Of a stretch of DNA of 64,000 nt, positions 34,705 to 44,065 are shown piece by piece. The notes below the pieces were generated by a model, which ran no database searches, had not been told where the DNA came from, and saw only the letters and a program-made list of their open reading frames with translations. Numbering within the stretch: position 1 is the first letter of the stretch; each line of letters opens with the position of its first letter. This stretch comes from Gottfriedia sp049568075 (GTDB taxonomy: Bacteria; Bacillota; Bacilli; Bacillales; Bacillaceae_G). The translations under genes were made by a program, and so were the position numbers. The DNA lies in NCBI GenBank assembly GCA_049568075.1, contig CP144911.1; one strand, given 5' to 3'.

Positions 34705-35244
34705 TTAAGCTAATGAATTCAGTTGCTTAGTTAATTCTTGGAAAAGCTTTTTGTCTTGTTTATCTAGAGCTTCGTCAATCATTTTCATCAATCTGTCTTT
34801 TTGGAAATTAATAATTGAATCTGACAATAGTTTTTCAGCAATTACGCGATCTTTTTCGTTACTATTTAAGTTTTTTGGTATATGTGGGTTCTCCTCTAAA
34901 ACTGAAACAAACATCGGATATTGAAAAGAAGATTTAAAATTGAGCTGGATATAAATATCCTCATCCCTATTTAGTCGAATATCGTGAAATGACTTCTCTG
35001 CATCCGTCGTCATAACATTTTGTTTATAAAAATGAAATGGGACCTCTTTAACACAGTTTGTCGACATCACTAACCCGCGTGGACAATATTTAGACTGTTC
35101 TACGAAATGAACCTTTTTCATTAAATAGTCATGGCTCATTAGGTAATTTAAAATCCAAACACATTCTCTTTGCTTTAACTGGAAATTACTTAGAAACCAC
35201 TTAACAAAATCTTTCTTCTCATTCACAGATACAGGGGTTGCCAT
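34705..35244 (-). CDS. ypiB: YpiB, UPF0302 protein
   Basis: A 179-residue soluble protein matching UPF0302/YpiB: KKDFVKWFLSNFQLKQRECVWILNYLMSHD, an invariant-looking LVMSTNCVKEVPFHFYK, and a helical C-terminus of paired lysines/leucines (DEALDKQDKKLFQELTKQLNSL). It follows ypiA in the minus-strand row. Function unknown. Confidence 0.88.
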   Translation of the reverse strand: MATPVSVNEKKDFVKWFLSNFQLKQRECVWILNYLMSHDYLMKKVHFVEQSKYCPRGLVMSTNCVKEVPFHFYKQNVMTTDAEKSFHDIRLNRDEDIYIQLNFKSSFQYPMFVSVLEENPHIPKNLNSNEKDRVIAEKLLSDSIINFQKDRLMKMIDEALDKQDKKLFQELTKQLNSLA

Positions 35245-35298
35245 TATTAAATCCCTCCTCTGTCCTTAAAATTTGTCCCCTTTTCTGAATAAAGAATA

Positions 35299-36558
35299 CT
35301 ACAGAATTTCATTTATTCTTTCAAGACGCTCTCTTACTTCTTCCTGTAGATACTCATCGTCTACAAGTTTACTGTAAACCTCTTTTGCTTCTTGTACTAA
35401 GCCTTCTTCAAACAATAGGTCTCCGTATTCCTTTAAGAAGGAAATTTCCTGGTTAAAGTCATTATATGCTAGACGATATTGATTTAATGCCAATTCATAA
35501 TTTTCATTTCCATAATATGCTTTACCTAAGTCCCAATTAAAATGAGGATCTGAAGCTCCATGCTCAATTGCTAGTTCAATTATACTAATTATGTCATCAA
35601 AATCTTCTTCTTCGAAAAGAATTCCGACTAATAACTGAACTGCCTCTATTAGCGAAGGATCATAAATTAATGCTTCCTGTAAATGTTTTTTACTTGCATC
35701 TAAATTCTTCAATTTACGAGCTAATTTTGCTGCTGATAAAAGGCATTCTACATTTGTTTCATCAACAAGTAAAGCTTTTTGTAATATATCATAGCCTTCT
35801 TCAATTTGGCCTTCAAGATCATGTGCTTTACTTAGCCATAAATGTGCTACTAAATATTCAGGATCAAAGAAGATTGCTTCCTCGAATACTGGAATTGAGG
35901 CTGCATAACGTTCAGCTTGAAATAGTGTAATGCCATATCCTAATAGTGTATGGAAGTCTTTTGTTTTCTGAATTCCTTTTTCATAATATGAAATTGCATC
36001 TTCCCATTCACCTTCAGCACTTAAACATTCAGCAAGTCTTAAATCTTTATTTACTCCACTCACTTCAATTTCTTGATTAGCAAGTTTTTCGTAAAATGGA
36101 ATTGCTTTTTTATAATCATATTTACTAAAATAATACTCCCCTAGTGCAAAATCTACTACAGGTTCATTCGGTAAAATTCTTTTTGCTTCAAATAATTTTT
36201 GTTCTGCTACTTCATCAAGACCTTGAACTTGATATAGATCAGCCATTAATAATAGTGCTTGAACTCGACTTTCACTCTCATCTTTTATGGCAAGTAAAAT
36301 CTCTAAAGCGTCGTCTTCTAAATCAAGATCCAACAATATTTCTGCATACATTATTTTAAGATCATCGTCGTCATCATATAAGTAAACTAAATCTTCAATG
36401 ATATTTTTCGCATCTTCCACAAATCCTAATGATTGAAAAAGAAGTGCTGCTTCGTATTTTTCTTCATCGTTAGCGCTTTTTAAATTCTTTCTTAATAAAT
36501 TTAATCCCTTTTCAGTTTGACCGTTCTCTATTAACTGAACAGCTTCGTATAAACTCAT
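35299..36558 (-). CDS. ypiA: YpiA, TPR-repeat protein
   Basis: A 419-residue acidic protein made almost entirely of tetratricopeptide-like helix pairs (for example LLGYGITLFQAERYAASIPVFEEAIFFDP and DLGKAYYGNENYELALNQYRLAY). No signal peptide. It is encoded just after aroA and before ypiB, as in B. subtilis. TPR proteins bind other proteins; the partner is unknown. Confidence 0.88.
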   Translation of the reverse strand: MSLYEAVQLIENGQTEKGLNLLRKNLKSANDEEKYEAALLFQSLGFVEDAKNIIEDLVYLYDDDDDLKIMYAEILLDLDLEDDALEILLAIKDESESRVQALLLMADLYQVQGLDEVAEQKLFEAKRILPNEPVVDFALGEYYFSKYDYKKAIPFYEKLANQEIEVSGVNKDLRLAECLSAEGEWEDAISYYEKGIQKTKDFHTLLGYGITLFQAERYAASIPVFEEAIFFDPEYLVAHLWLSKAHDLEGQIEEGYDILQKALLVDETNVECLLSAAKLARKLKNLDASKKHLQEALIYDPSLIEAVQLLVGILFEEEDFDDIISIIELAIEHGASDPHFNWDLGKAYYGNENYELALNQYRLAYNDFNQEISFLKEYGDLLFEEGLVQEAKEVYSKLVDDEYLQEEVRERLERINEIL

Positions 36559-36575
36559 TCTTACACCTCATATGA

Positions 36576-37859
36576 CTACTTAATTAATTCATTTAATTGC
36601 TCTTTAAAGTTCGGAAAAGATACAGCTATACATTCTGTATTTTCAATAATTGTATCACCTTTAGCAAGTAATGCAGCAATTGAAAGCATCATTCCCATTC
36701 GATGATCTCCATGTGAATTTACATTAGCACCTATTAAAGAACTATTCCCTTGTATAATCATACCATCTTTTGTTGCTTCAATGCTTACACCAAGATTTGT
36801 AAGTTCTGTTACAACAGTCTGGATACGATCCGTTTCCTTTACTCTTAACTCTTCAGCATCCTTAATAATGGTCTCTCCATCTGCTAAAGCTGCTGCTAAG
36901 GCCAAGATTGGTAATTCATCGATACATGTAGGAATTTCAGCCCCACCGATTACAGTTGATTTTAAATTGGATGATTTCACTCGTATATTCGCTATTGGTT
37001 CTCCGTTTACAACTTTTTCATCCTCTAAAGTAATATTGGCGCCCATTCTTTCTAGAACTGTTAATATCCCTGTTCTGGTAGGGTTTACCCCTACATTTTT
37101 TAACAATATTTCGCTATTAGGAACAATCGAACCTGCTACTAAGAAAAATGCAGCTGATGAAATGTCTCCTGGTACAATAACATCTGTTGCAGTTAATTCT
37201 TGGTTTCCGTTAATCGAGACTTTGTTTCCATCAACTACTAACTCACAACCAAATGCATTTAGCATTCTTTCAGTATGGTCACGAGACTTTTCTGGTTCAG
37301 TCACAGTCGTTGTACCTTTTGCGAATAAACCAGCTAGTAAAATTGAAGATTTAACTTGTGCACTTGAAACAGGAGAAGCATAAGAAATACTATTCAGTGA
37401 ACCTCCTCTAATAGAAATAGGTGTATATGTAGCGTCTTCACGTCCATCTATAGAAGTTCCCATCATTTTTAAAGGTTTTGTAACTCGTTTCATTGGTCTT
37501 TTACCAATGGATTCATCACCAATAATAACTGAATGGAAAGGTAAACCACATAATATTCCCATCATTAATCTTGCTGTTGTTCCCGAATTTCCTACATCAA
37601 GTACTTCATGTGCCTCTTTAAGTCCTTCAATCCCTTTACCATAAACGGCTACTTCATCTTCTGATACTTCGATTTGTACACCTAATTTTCTAAAACACGC
37701 AATCGTACTTAAACAATCTTCACCTAATAGAAAGTTAGTAATTTTTGTAGTCCCTTTCGCTAATGATCCAAACATAATTGCTCTATGAGATATTGATTTA
37801 TCTCCTGGAATTGTCACATCACCAACTAAACGGATTTTTTCTAACTGGGAATTTCTCAT
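36576..37859 (-). CDS. aroA: 3-phosphoshikimate 1-carboxyvinyltransferase (EPSP synthase)
   Basis: A 427-residue enzyme, sixth step of the shikimate pathway (called aroE in B. subtilis). GDKSISHRAIMFGSLA, DVGNSGTTARLMMGIL, GDESIGKRPMKRV, EPEKSRDHTERML and SHGDHRMGMML are the shikimate-3-phosphate and PEP-binding motifs. ATG at 37862 and ATG at 37859 are both possible; the second has better spacing from AAGGTG. Upstream, where B. subtilis has tyrA-hisC-trp, there is only a short gap and then aroB. Confidence 0.95.
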   Translation of the reverse strand: MRNSQLEKIRLVGDVTIPGDKSISHRAIMFGSLAKGTTKITNFLLGEDCLSTIACFRKLGVQIEVSEDEVAVYGKGIEGLKEAHEVLDVGNSGTTARLMMGILCGLPFHSVIIGDESIGKRPMKRVTKPLKMMGTSIDGREDATYTPISIRGGSLNSISYASPVSSAQVKSSILLAGLFAKGTTTVTEPEKSRDHTERMLNAFGCELVVDGNKVSINGNQELTATDVIVPGDISSAAFFLVAGSIVPNSEILLKNVGVNPTRTGILTVLERMGANITLEDEKVVNGEPIANIRVKSSNLKSTVIGGAEIPTCIDELPILALAAALADGETIIKDAEELRVKETDRIQTVVTELTNLGVSIEATKDGMIIQGNSSLIGANVNSHGDHRMGMMLSIAALLAKGDTIIENTECIAVSFPNFKEQLNELIK

Positions 37860-38055
37860 CATAGTCACCTTATCTAACCTTTCTATATGTATTTACATTC
37901 CATTTTTTATTAAATCAAACCTTTTTTTTCTCTGAAATTCTATTCGACGAATTGTCCTATGAATTTCATTTTTATTGATTTAGTTAGCCTAATTTAGAAA
38001 AAGAAAATGATATTTTGATTTAACTTTTGATCAAAACACCATTTTCAGGTAAGTA

Positions 38056-39141
38056 TTATGAAATTATTTGTTTTAAAAAACGATCTAAATTTTCTTTTAT
38101 AAAGTCTTCCTCTAATTCACAAATCACTGGATTCCCAAAACTTTTTAAGATTATATATTTTATTTTCAAATCGATATTTTTCTTATCTTGTTTCATTAGA
38201 TTTAAAATTGGTTCTAATTCTAAATTTGAATAAACAGGATAATTCAATCGATTATACCAATTTAAGATCTCATTAAATCTTAAGTCAACCTTAAAGAACT
38301 GTTCACTCAAATAGATTGAAAATAAAGTTCCAAATGCAATTGCTTCACCATGAGTTGTTTTAGCATAGCCTAAATAAGCTTCAATTGCATGCCCAAGTGT
38401 ATGGCCTAAGTTTAAAAATGCTCTTTCTCCTGTTTCTCTTTCGTCCTTGGATACAATTTCATTTTTTACACTTATTCCCATCGTCACACATTTTTCAACT
38501 AACTCATCATCTAACTCTTCAAGTGAAAGAATATGCTCCATTAACCAATTCAAATTGTCGTTAGAAGAAATCATAGCTTCCTTACTTATTTCAGCAAAAC
38601 CTGATCTCCATTCCTCTATTGGCAAAGTAGTTAAAAAGCTTAATTCATACAATACTAATTCCGGCTGATAAAATGCGCCAACTATATTTTTAGCTTTTGC
38701 AAGGTTTATAGCTACTTTACCACCTATAGCACTATCGTGGGCTAGTAAAGTAGTAGGTAATTGGATAAAACGAATACCACGCATATAAGTAGCTGCAACA
38801 AATCCTGCTAAATCACCAACTACTCCCCCACCTAAAGCAATTATTAAACTATTACGATCTAATTGGACATCAAAACAATAGGTTAAACAATTTTCGTATA
38901 TAGCAAAACTCTTACTTTTTTCACCATGTGGAATGATAAAGTGTTCAATTTTATTTTTTTTACTACAATTTAGTAGTACTTCTTCTAAATAAAGTGGAGC
39001 AACTTGATCATCTGTAATGATTAGTATTTTGGAAACTTTAGGAACTAAGCTGTCCAACTTTGACTGTAGTTCACTTAATACTCCAAACCCTATACAAACA
39101 TCGTATTGTTTAGAGCTTGTATTTACAGTTATCACATTCAT
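38056..39141 (-). CDS. aroB: 3-dehydroquinate synthase
   Basis: A 361-residue NAD- and Zn-dependent enzyme. LIIALGGGVVGDLAGFVAATYMRGI and PTTLLAHDSAIGGKVAIN are signature motifs, and LNLGHTLGHAIE, preceding THGEAIAFG, supplies the zinc histidines. It is the second step of the shikimate pathway. Its ATG overlaps the aroC stop codon by one base (TAATG). Confidence 0.95.
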   Translation of the reverse strand: MNVITVNTSSKQYDVCIGFGVLSELQSKLDSLVPKVSKILIITDDQVAPLYLEEVLLNCSKKNKIEHFIIPHGEKSKSFAIYENCLTYCFDVQLDRNSLIIALGGGVVGDLAGFVAATYMRGIRFIQLPTTLLAHDSAIGGKVAINLAKAKNIVGAFYQPELVLYELSFLTTLPIEEWRSGFAEISKEAMISSNDNLNWLMEHILSLEELDDELVEKCVTMGISVKNEIVSKDERETGERAFLNLGHTLGHAIEAYLGYAKTTHGEAIAFGTLFSIYLSEQFFKVDLRFNEILNWYNRLNYPVYSNLELEPILNLMKQDKKNIDLKIKYIILKSFGNPVICELEEDFIKENLDRFLKQIIS

Positions 39142-40310
39142 TAAAAATTCCTCGCATACTCACGGAAATCTTCAATATTACGTTTTAAACGCTCAAGTTG
39201 ATCTGATTCAAATTGTTCAATAATTGCTTTTGCAACTTCCCAAGCAACAATATGCTCTGCTACGACACTTGCTGCAGGAACAGCACAGCTATCAGAACGT
39301 TCGATACTAGCTTCATAAACTTCTTTTGTTTCAATATCAACGCTCTTTAGCGGCTTGTAAAGCGTTGGGATAGGCTTCATTACTGCTCGAACGACAATTG
39401 GCATACCAGTTGTCATACCGCCCTCAAAACCGCCAGCACGGTTCGATAATCGGTAGTAGCCTTGTTCTTCTGAATATGCAATCTCATCATGAACTTCACT
39501 ACCTGGTAAGGATCCAGCTTGAAACCCGATTCCGAATTCTACACCTTTAAAGGCATTGATGCTTACAATTGCACCTGCAATTTTTGAATCAAGTTTTCTA
39601 TCATAATGAACGTAGCTACCAACACCAGCTGGCATACCTTCAACGACAACTTCTACAATCCCACCAACTGAATCTCCATTTTGTTTTGCATCATCAATTA
39701 ATGTTTTCATATTTTCTGTAGCTTCTGCATCTATACATCTTACTTCTGAGTTTTCAGCTCTATTATGTAAGTCTTCTACATTTTTATAATCTAAATTTTT
39801 TGCTTTAACGCCACCAATTTCAATAACATGGCTTGCAATTGTGATTCCTAGCTCACTCAACAATTTTTTTGCCACTGCTCCAGCTGCAACACGTACAGTC
39901 GTTTCACGAGCTGAAGATCGCTCTAAAACATTCCTCACATCTCTAAAACCATATTTTATAGCTCCATTTAAATCGGCATGCCCTGGTCGAGGTTTTGTAA
40001 TGCTTCTTTTTCCTTCGTATTCTAGATTGTCCAAAGGTTCAGGACCCATAATATTAGTCCAATGTTTAAAGTCGTTATTTTCAACAACCAATGCGATAGG
40101 AGAGCCTAATGTATAACCATGTCGAACACCGCTAGTAATTTGAGCAGTATCCTTTTCTATTTGCATTCTACGCCCTCTTCCATATCCACCTTGACGTCTA
40201 CGAAGTTCAACATTTATTTCTTCTGCTAAAATTGGCAAGCCTGCTGGAACGCCTTCAATAATTGTAGTTAATTGTGGACCATGTGATTCACCAGCTGTTA
40301 AATAACGCAT
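39141..40310 (-). CDS. aroC: Chorismate synthase
   Basis: A 389-residue FMN-dependent enzyme, last step to chorismate (aroF in B. subtilis). MRYLTAGESHGPQLT, RRRQGGYGRGRRM, ITSGVRHGYTLGSP, KPRPGHADLNGA and SSARETTVRVAAGAVAKKLL are the conserved substrate and FMN motifs. Forms a coupled pair with aroB. AAGGTG precedes the ATG. Confidence 0.96.
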   Translation of the reverse strand: MRYLTAGESHGPQLTTIIEGVPAGLPILAEEINVELRRRQGGYGRGRRMQIEKDTAQITSGVRHGYTLGSPIALVVENNDFKHWTNIMGPEPLDNLEYEGKRSITKPRPGHADLNGAIKYGFRDVRNVLERSSARETTVRVAAGAVAKKLLSELGITIASHVIEIGGVKAKNLDYKNVEDLHNRAENSEVRCIDAEATENMKTLIDDAKQNGDSVGGIVEVVVEGMPAGVGSYVHYDRKLDSKIAGAIVSINAFKGVEFGIGFQAGSLPGSEVHDEIAYSEEQGYYRLSNRAGGFEGGMTTGMPIVVRAVMKPIPTLYKPLKSVDIETKEVYEASIERSDSCAVPAASVVAEHIVAWEVAKAIIEQFESDQLERLKRNIEDFREYARNF

Positions 40311-40735
40311 TTCAACACCTTCTCTTTATGTAAGTTTAAAATTATTTAGTTACTACTATAGCACAACCTATTCTGAATTTAATATTAAAAAAGAGCCATA
40401 TTTGGGCACTTTTTTGTTTTTTTTCAAAAAAATGAATTATTCAGTAGAAAAACTTAATTTTCAACATTTTGATTGTGCAATCTTTTTAGCAATATTTCAA
40501 AACAAGAAAAACTGATTCGATGAGCCTTCTCGGCACAGTCTTTAAGCTGTACCGAGATTTCATCCAACACTTGAATTCTTTTACCTATTTTAAGTTGATA
40601 TTCGTTTTTATCCTATTCAATTATTTTTTGTCATGAACCATTCTCATTGCTAAGGCATTTGAGTCTTTCGATTAATCCTGTACCATTTATAAGATCGTTT
40701 TTAATTTCACCGCTCTCTTTTAGTAGATAATTTTA
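40311..40735. other. Intergenic region between aroG and aroC
   Basis: A terminator-like hairpin lies at 40386-40416 (AAAAAAGAGCC-ATATTTG-GGCACTTTTTT). A second stem without a T run lies at 40531-40560 (TCTCGGCACAG-TCTTTAAG-CTGTACCGAGA). No reading frame is convincing. In B. subtilis cheR lies between aroF and ndk; it is not here. Confidence 0.5.
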
Positions 40736-41821
40736 CTATGATTGAAGCTTTGCACGGAAGTCTTTTAACTCAAACATGAATTCTTCAAATTGTGGGATAT
40801 TCATTTGTTGAGCTGAATCTGATAAAGCAACTGCTGGATCAGGGTGTACTTCAGCCATTACTGCATCTGCTCCAATTGCTAATGCTGCTTTTGCTGTCGG
40901 TAATAATAAGTCCTTACGACCTGTTGAATGGGTAACATCTACAACTACTGGTAAATGTGTTTCTTTCTTCAAAATAGGTACTGCTGAGATATCTAATGTA
41001 TTTCTTGTAGCTTTCTCGTAAGTACGAATTCCTCTTTCACAAAGAATAATTTGGTCATTTCCTTGCGAAATAATGTATTCTGCAGCATTTATAAATTCTT
41101 CAATTGTTGCTGAAAGTCCACGTTTTAATAATACAGGTTTATTTACTTGCCCCACTGTTCTAAGTAAATCAAAGTTTTGCATATTACGTGCACCAATTTG
41201 AATTACATCAACGTATTCTAAAGATCTTTCAACATCATTTGGATTTAGTATTTCACTTATTACTGCTAAATCAAATTCATTTGCCACTTCTCTTAAAATT
41301 TGTAGTCCTTCGTATCCAAGTCCTTGGAAATCGTATGGAGAAGTTCTAGGTTTAAATGCACCGCCTCGCATCATTGTTAAACCTTGTTGTTTCATAGCTT
41401 GTGCTACTGCACGTACTTGTTCGTAGCTCTCAACTGCACAAGGCCCCATTATAAATGATTGAGAACCATCACCAAGGACAATATCATTTTTCACTTTGAC
41501 AATTGTATTGTCAGGCTTTTTCTTTCTTGAAACTAAAAGAGCTTTTCTGTGATCATCCTCTTGTAGTTCTAAGCTTGCTTGGAAGATGGTCTTGAAAATA
41601 TGTTGTAATGTTGAAGTTTCAAATGGACCTTCGTTTACATTTGCAATCATATCTAACACTTCACGCTCACGAACTGGATCGAAACGCTTAATACCATGTT
41701 TAATCTTTTGCTGACCAATTTCTTGAACAACTTTTCCACGCTCGTTTAATAATTCAACGATTTTTAAATTAATCTCATCAACCTTATCACGTAATTTCAC
41801 TAACTCATTATTTGTACTCAT
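40736..41821 (-). CDS. aroG: Bifunctional chorismate mutase / DAHP synthase
   Basis: A 361-residue enzyme. Residues 1-90 are an AroQ-type chorismate mutase (LRDKVDEINLKIVELLNERG, KHGIKRFDPVRE). From about 110 onward is a type I-beta DAHP synthase (IMGPCAVESYEQV, GAFKPRTSPYDFQGLG, IQIGARNMQNF, LLKRGLSAT, ILCERGIRT, DVTHSTGRKDL). It catalyses the first step of the shikimate pathway; the mutase domain commonly gives feedback control by chorismate or prephenate. The ATG at 41821 lies after AAGGGGGATAAGG; a T-box leader precedes it. Confidence 0.94.
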   Translation of the reverse strand: MSTNNELVKLRDKVDEINLKIVELLNERGKVVQEIGQQKIKHGIKRFDPVREREVLDMIANVNEGPFETSTLQHIFKTIFQASLELQEDDHRKALLVSRKKKPDNTIVKVKNDIVLGDGSQSFIMGPCAVESYEQVRAVAQAMKQQGLTMMRGGAFKPRTSPYDFQGLGYEGLQILREVANEFDLAVISEILNPNDVERSLEYVDVIQIGARNMQNFDLLRTVGQVNKPVLLKRGLSATIEEFINAAEYIISQGNDQIILCERGIRTYEKATRNTLDISAVPILKKETHLPVVVDVTHSTGRKDLLLPTAKAALAIGADAVMAEVHPDPAVALSDSAQQMNIPQFEEFMFELKDFRAKLQS

Positions 41822-41908
41822 TTCCTTATCCCCCTTAAAATTTAAAAATACAATTGTCCAACACCTCTTCATTTCATCAAGAAGTAGGCATGTAAAAAAT
41901 AAAAACAA

Positions 41909-42155
41909 AAAGTCCCTACTGAATAAACAGTAGGGACGAATTATTTAATCGCGGTACCACCCTAGTTGTGAACAAAAACTCTGTTCACCACCTTCATTTT
42001 GTTAACGATCAAAATGACCGTTTCTATTTTCATTAAATGAAATAGAAATTGCTCCAAGAATGTAATTCAGCATACCTTATGTACTGACTCGCAGCTTCCG
42101 TCAGCTCTCTTAAACAGGGAAGTTATGCCTACTGTGCTCTTATCAACGCAATATA
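41909..42155 (-). promoter_or_regulatory. T-box leader of aroG
   Basis: On the minus strand the Stem I elements AAGAGCA, AGAGAG and CTGACGGAAGCTGCGAGTCAG are followed by the exact T-box core AGGGTGGTACCGCG (41963-41950). A terminator GTCCCTACTG-TTTATT-CAGTAGGGAC with a T run ends it (41937-41911). In the specifier loop GAATTACATTC the best-placed codon is UAC (42064-42062), tyrosine. Uncharged tRNA should favour antitermination and aroG expression. The specifier is inferred; the core is certain. Confidence 0.93.
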
Positions 42156-42338
42156 TTAAATTATCAAAAGATTCATTAAAAAAGTTATTAATGATGATTA
42201 TAAGCAGATTTAAAGAGGCTGTCAATGCATTATTTTTTTACATTTTTTAACTTTTCCACTTTTTGCTTACTCATAACAATCCTTCTTAAATTCATACGAA
42301 AATTTATCCACAAGTCTAGATTTTAATAATTTCATAAA

Positions 42339-42366
42339 TAAAAAAGCCAGCAATTAAGCTGACTTC
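42339..42366 (-). terminator. ndk terminator
   Basis: The minus strand reads AAGTCAGCTT-AATTGCTGGCTTTTTTATT, a short stem with a T run after the ndk stop. Confidence 0.75.
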
Positions 42367-42385
42367 TTCGAGTAAAACTATTTTA

Positions 42386-42832
42386 TTAGTATACCCACTC
42401 TTTAATAAGCTTAGAGTATTCAACTAATTCATTTTGATTGAAGAAAATTCCGATTTCACGTTCTGCACTAGCAGGTGAATCTGAACCGTGAATAATGTTT
42501 TTACCTACAGTTGCAGCATACTCACCACGGATTGTTCCTGGTGCTGAATCTTTTGGATTTGTTGCTCCCATCATTTGACGAGCGGTAGCGATTACATTTT
42601 CGCCTTCCCAAACCATAGCGAATACTGGGCTTGAAGTGATGAAGTCTACTAACTCACCAAAGAAAGGACGTTCTTTGTGCTCAGCATAGTGAGTTTCAGC
42701 TTGTTCTTTACTCACTTGCATTAATTTAGCTCCAACTAATTGGAAACCCTTTTTTTCAAAACGTGAAACGATTTCACCAATTAAGTTACGTTGTACACCA
42801 TCAGGTTTTACCATTAAATAAGTTCTTTCCAT
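42386..42832 (-). CDS. ndk: Nucleoside diphosphate kinase
   Basis: A 148-residue enzyme that balances NTP pools by phosphate transfer. ERTYLMVKPDGVQRNLIGEI is the N-terminal signature, GATNPKDSAPGTIRG binds nucleotide, and NIIHGSDSPASAEREI holds the phosphohistidine. It lies upstream of aroG, as in many Bacillus genomes. GAGGTAG precedes the ATG. Confidence 0.97.
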   Translation of the reverse strand: MERTYLMVKPDGVQRNLIGEIVSRFEKKGFQLVGAKLMQVSKEQAETHYAEHKERPFFGELVDFITSSPVFAMVWEGENVIATARQMMGATNPKDSAPGTIRGEYAATVGKNIIHGSDSPASAEREIGIFFNQNELVEYSKLIKEWVY

Positions 42833-43020
42833 TATGCTCTACCTCACTTGATTTCAATTATGTATAAACAACACAGTTAGAATAGTAACATCAATTTATA
42901 AAATTATCAATAGTTTAAAATCTTGTTATATTGTAAAAATTGAAATCGCTTCCAGATTTTTGATTAACTTTACTAAATATAACTAAATAACAGGAATTCT
43001 ATACGTATCTAAAAAGCCAA

Positions 43021-43051
43021 AAGAGGCAGTTGTAAATGCACTAGCATTTTC
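43021..43051 (-). terminator. hepT terminator
   Basis: Nested stems on the minus strand: AGAGGC...GCCTCT outside and AAATGC..GTGCATTT inside, followed by TTTTGGCTTTTT. It lies just past the hepT stop. Confidence 0.75.
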
Positions 43052-43058
43052 CCCGCCT

Positions 43059-44021
43059 CTAGTTTTTTCGATTTCCAATATTTTTAGCAATTAATATTAA
43101 CATTTCCTTTGCTTCACTATTAGGAAGGCTATTGATACTGTTTAAAGATTTTTGTAAATATGCTTCACTAACTTTTCTTGCTTCTTTAATATATGTACTT
43201 TTCCGAATTTGATTGATAAGAGGTTTAACAGTTTCCGGATCGATTCCTTCATAAATAGATTCAATTTTCTCTTTAAGAGCTAAATCATTCATCGCAAATA
43301 AGACAGGTAGTGTAATATTCCCTTGAATTAAGTCACTACCTGATGGTTTCCCTAATTCCTTCTCAGAAGCCGTAAAATCAAGAATATCGTCCATAATTTG
43401 AAATGACATACCTAAATAGTATCCGTAATCTTTTAAACATTTTTGAAAAGCTGGAGAGGCTCCTGATGCAATTGCACCAATTTCACAACTCGCTGAAATT
43501 AAAAGTGCAGTTTTTCGTTTAATTCTTCTTAAATAACATTTTAAATTTTGGTCAAAATTATATTTATCCTTTATTTGTTCAATCTCACCTAAACAAATCT
43601 CTAAAATAGTCTCAGATAATTTTTGATGGGCCAATGGGATTTCGATTTCTGACATACATTCCAATGCTTTTGCAAATAAAAAATCCCCTGCATACATAGC
43701 AACACGATCATTGTAAGTTGAATTGATTGTCGGTTTACCTCTTCGTAAACTAGCTTCATCAATTACATCATCATGAACTAAAGATGCCATATGTATGATT
43801 TCCAAAGTAGCTGCTACATTTTTAATCGATTGAAGGTTATATTGTCCAAATTTAGCACTAAGCAATACAAAAACTGGTCTAATTCTTTTCCCACCAGATT
43901 CAAGCAACTGTATAGATGCATTTTTCAAAATTGGCTGCGTTGAATTGACTACTTTATGAAGCGTGCTTTCAATCTCATTAATGTCCTTTTTTAAATAAGA
44001 ATATTTCCATTTAACCTTCAT
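43059..44021 (-). CDS. hepT: Heptaprenyl diphosphate synthase component II
   Basis: A 320-residue trans-prenyltransferase, same length as B. subtilis HepT. GGKRIRPVFVLLSA, the first aspartate-rich motif DDVIDEASLRRGKPT and the second DDILDFTASEKELGKP bind Mg-diphosphates. With HepS it makes the C35 menaquinone side chain. The ATG at 44021, six bases after AAGGTG, is preferred to the ATG at 44042. Last gene of hepS-menG-hepT. Confidence 0.95.
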   Translation of the reverse strand: MKVKWKYSYLKKDINEIESTLHKVVNSTQPILKNASIQLLESGGKRIRPVFVLLSAKFGQYNLQSIKNVAATLEIIHMASLVHDDVIDEASLRRGKPTINSTYNDRVAMYAGDFLFAKALECMSEIEIPLAHQKLSETILEICLGEIEQIKDKYNFDQNLKCYLRRIKRKTALLISASCEIGAIASGASPAFQKCLKDYGYYLGMSFQIMDDILDFTASEKELGKPSGSDLIQGNITLPVLFAMNDLALKEKIESIYEGIDPETVKPLINQIRKSTYIKEARKVSEAYLQKSLNSINSLPNSEAKEMLILIAKNIGNRKN

Positions 44022-44065
44022 TCCGTTCACCTTACTATTCATCCCATTTTCTCGCTTTTTTGTAA

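Noticed and set aside
36781..37383. 200-codon plus-strand frame opposite aroA
   Set aside because: Fully inside aroA, with no ribosome site and no family likeness.
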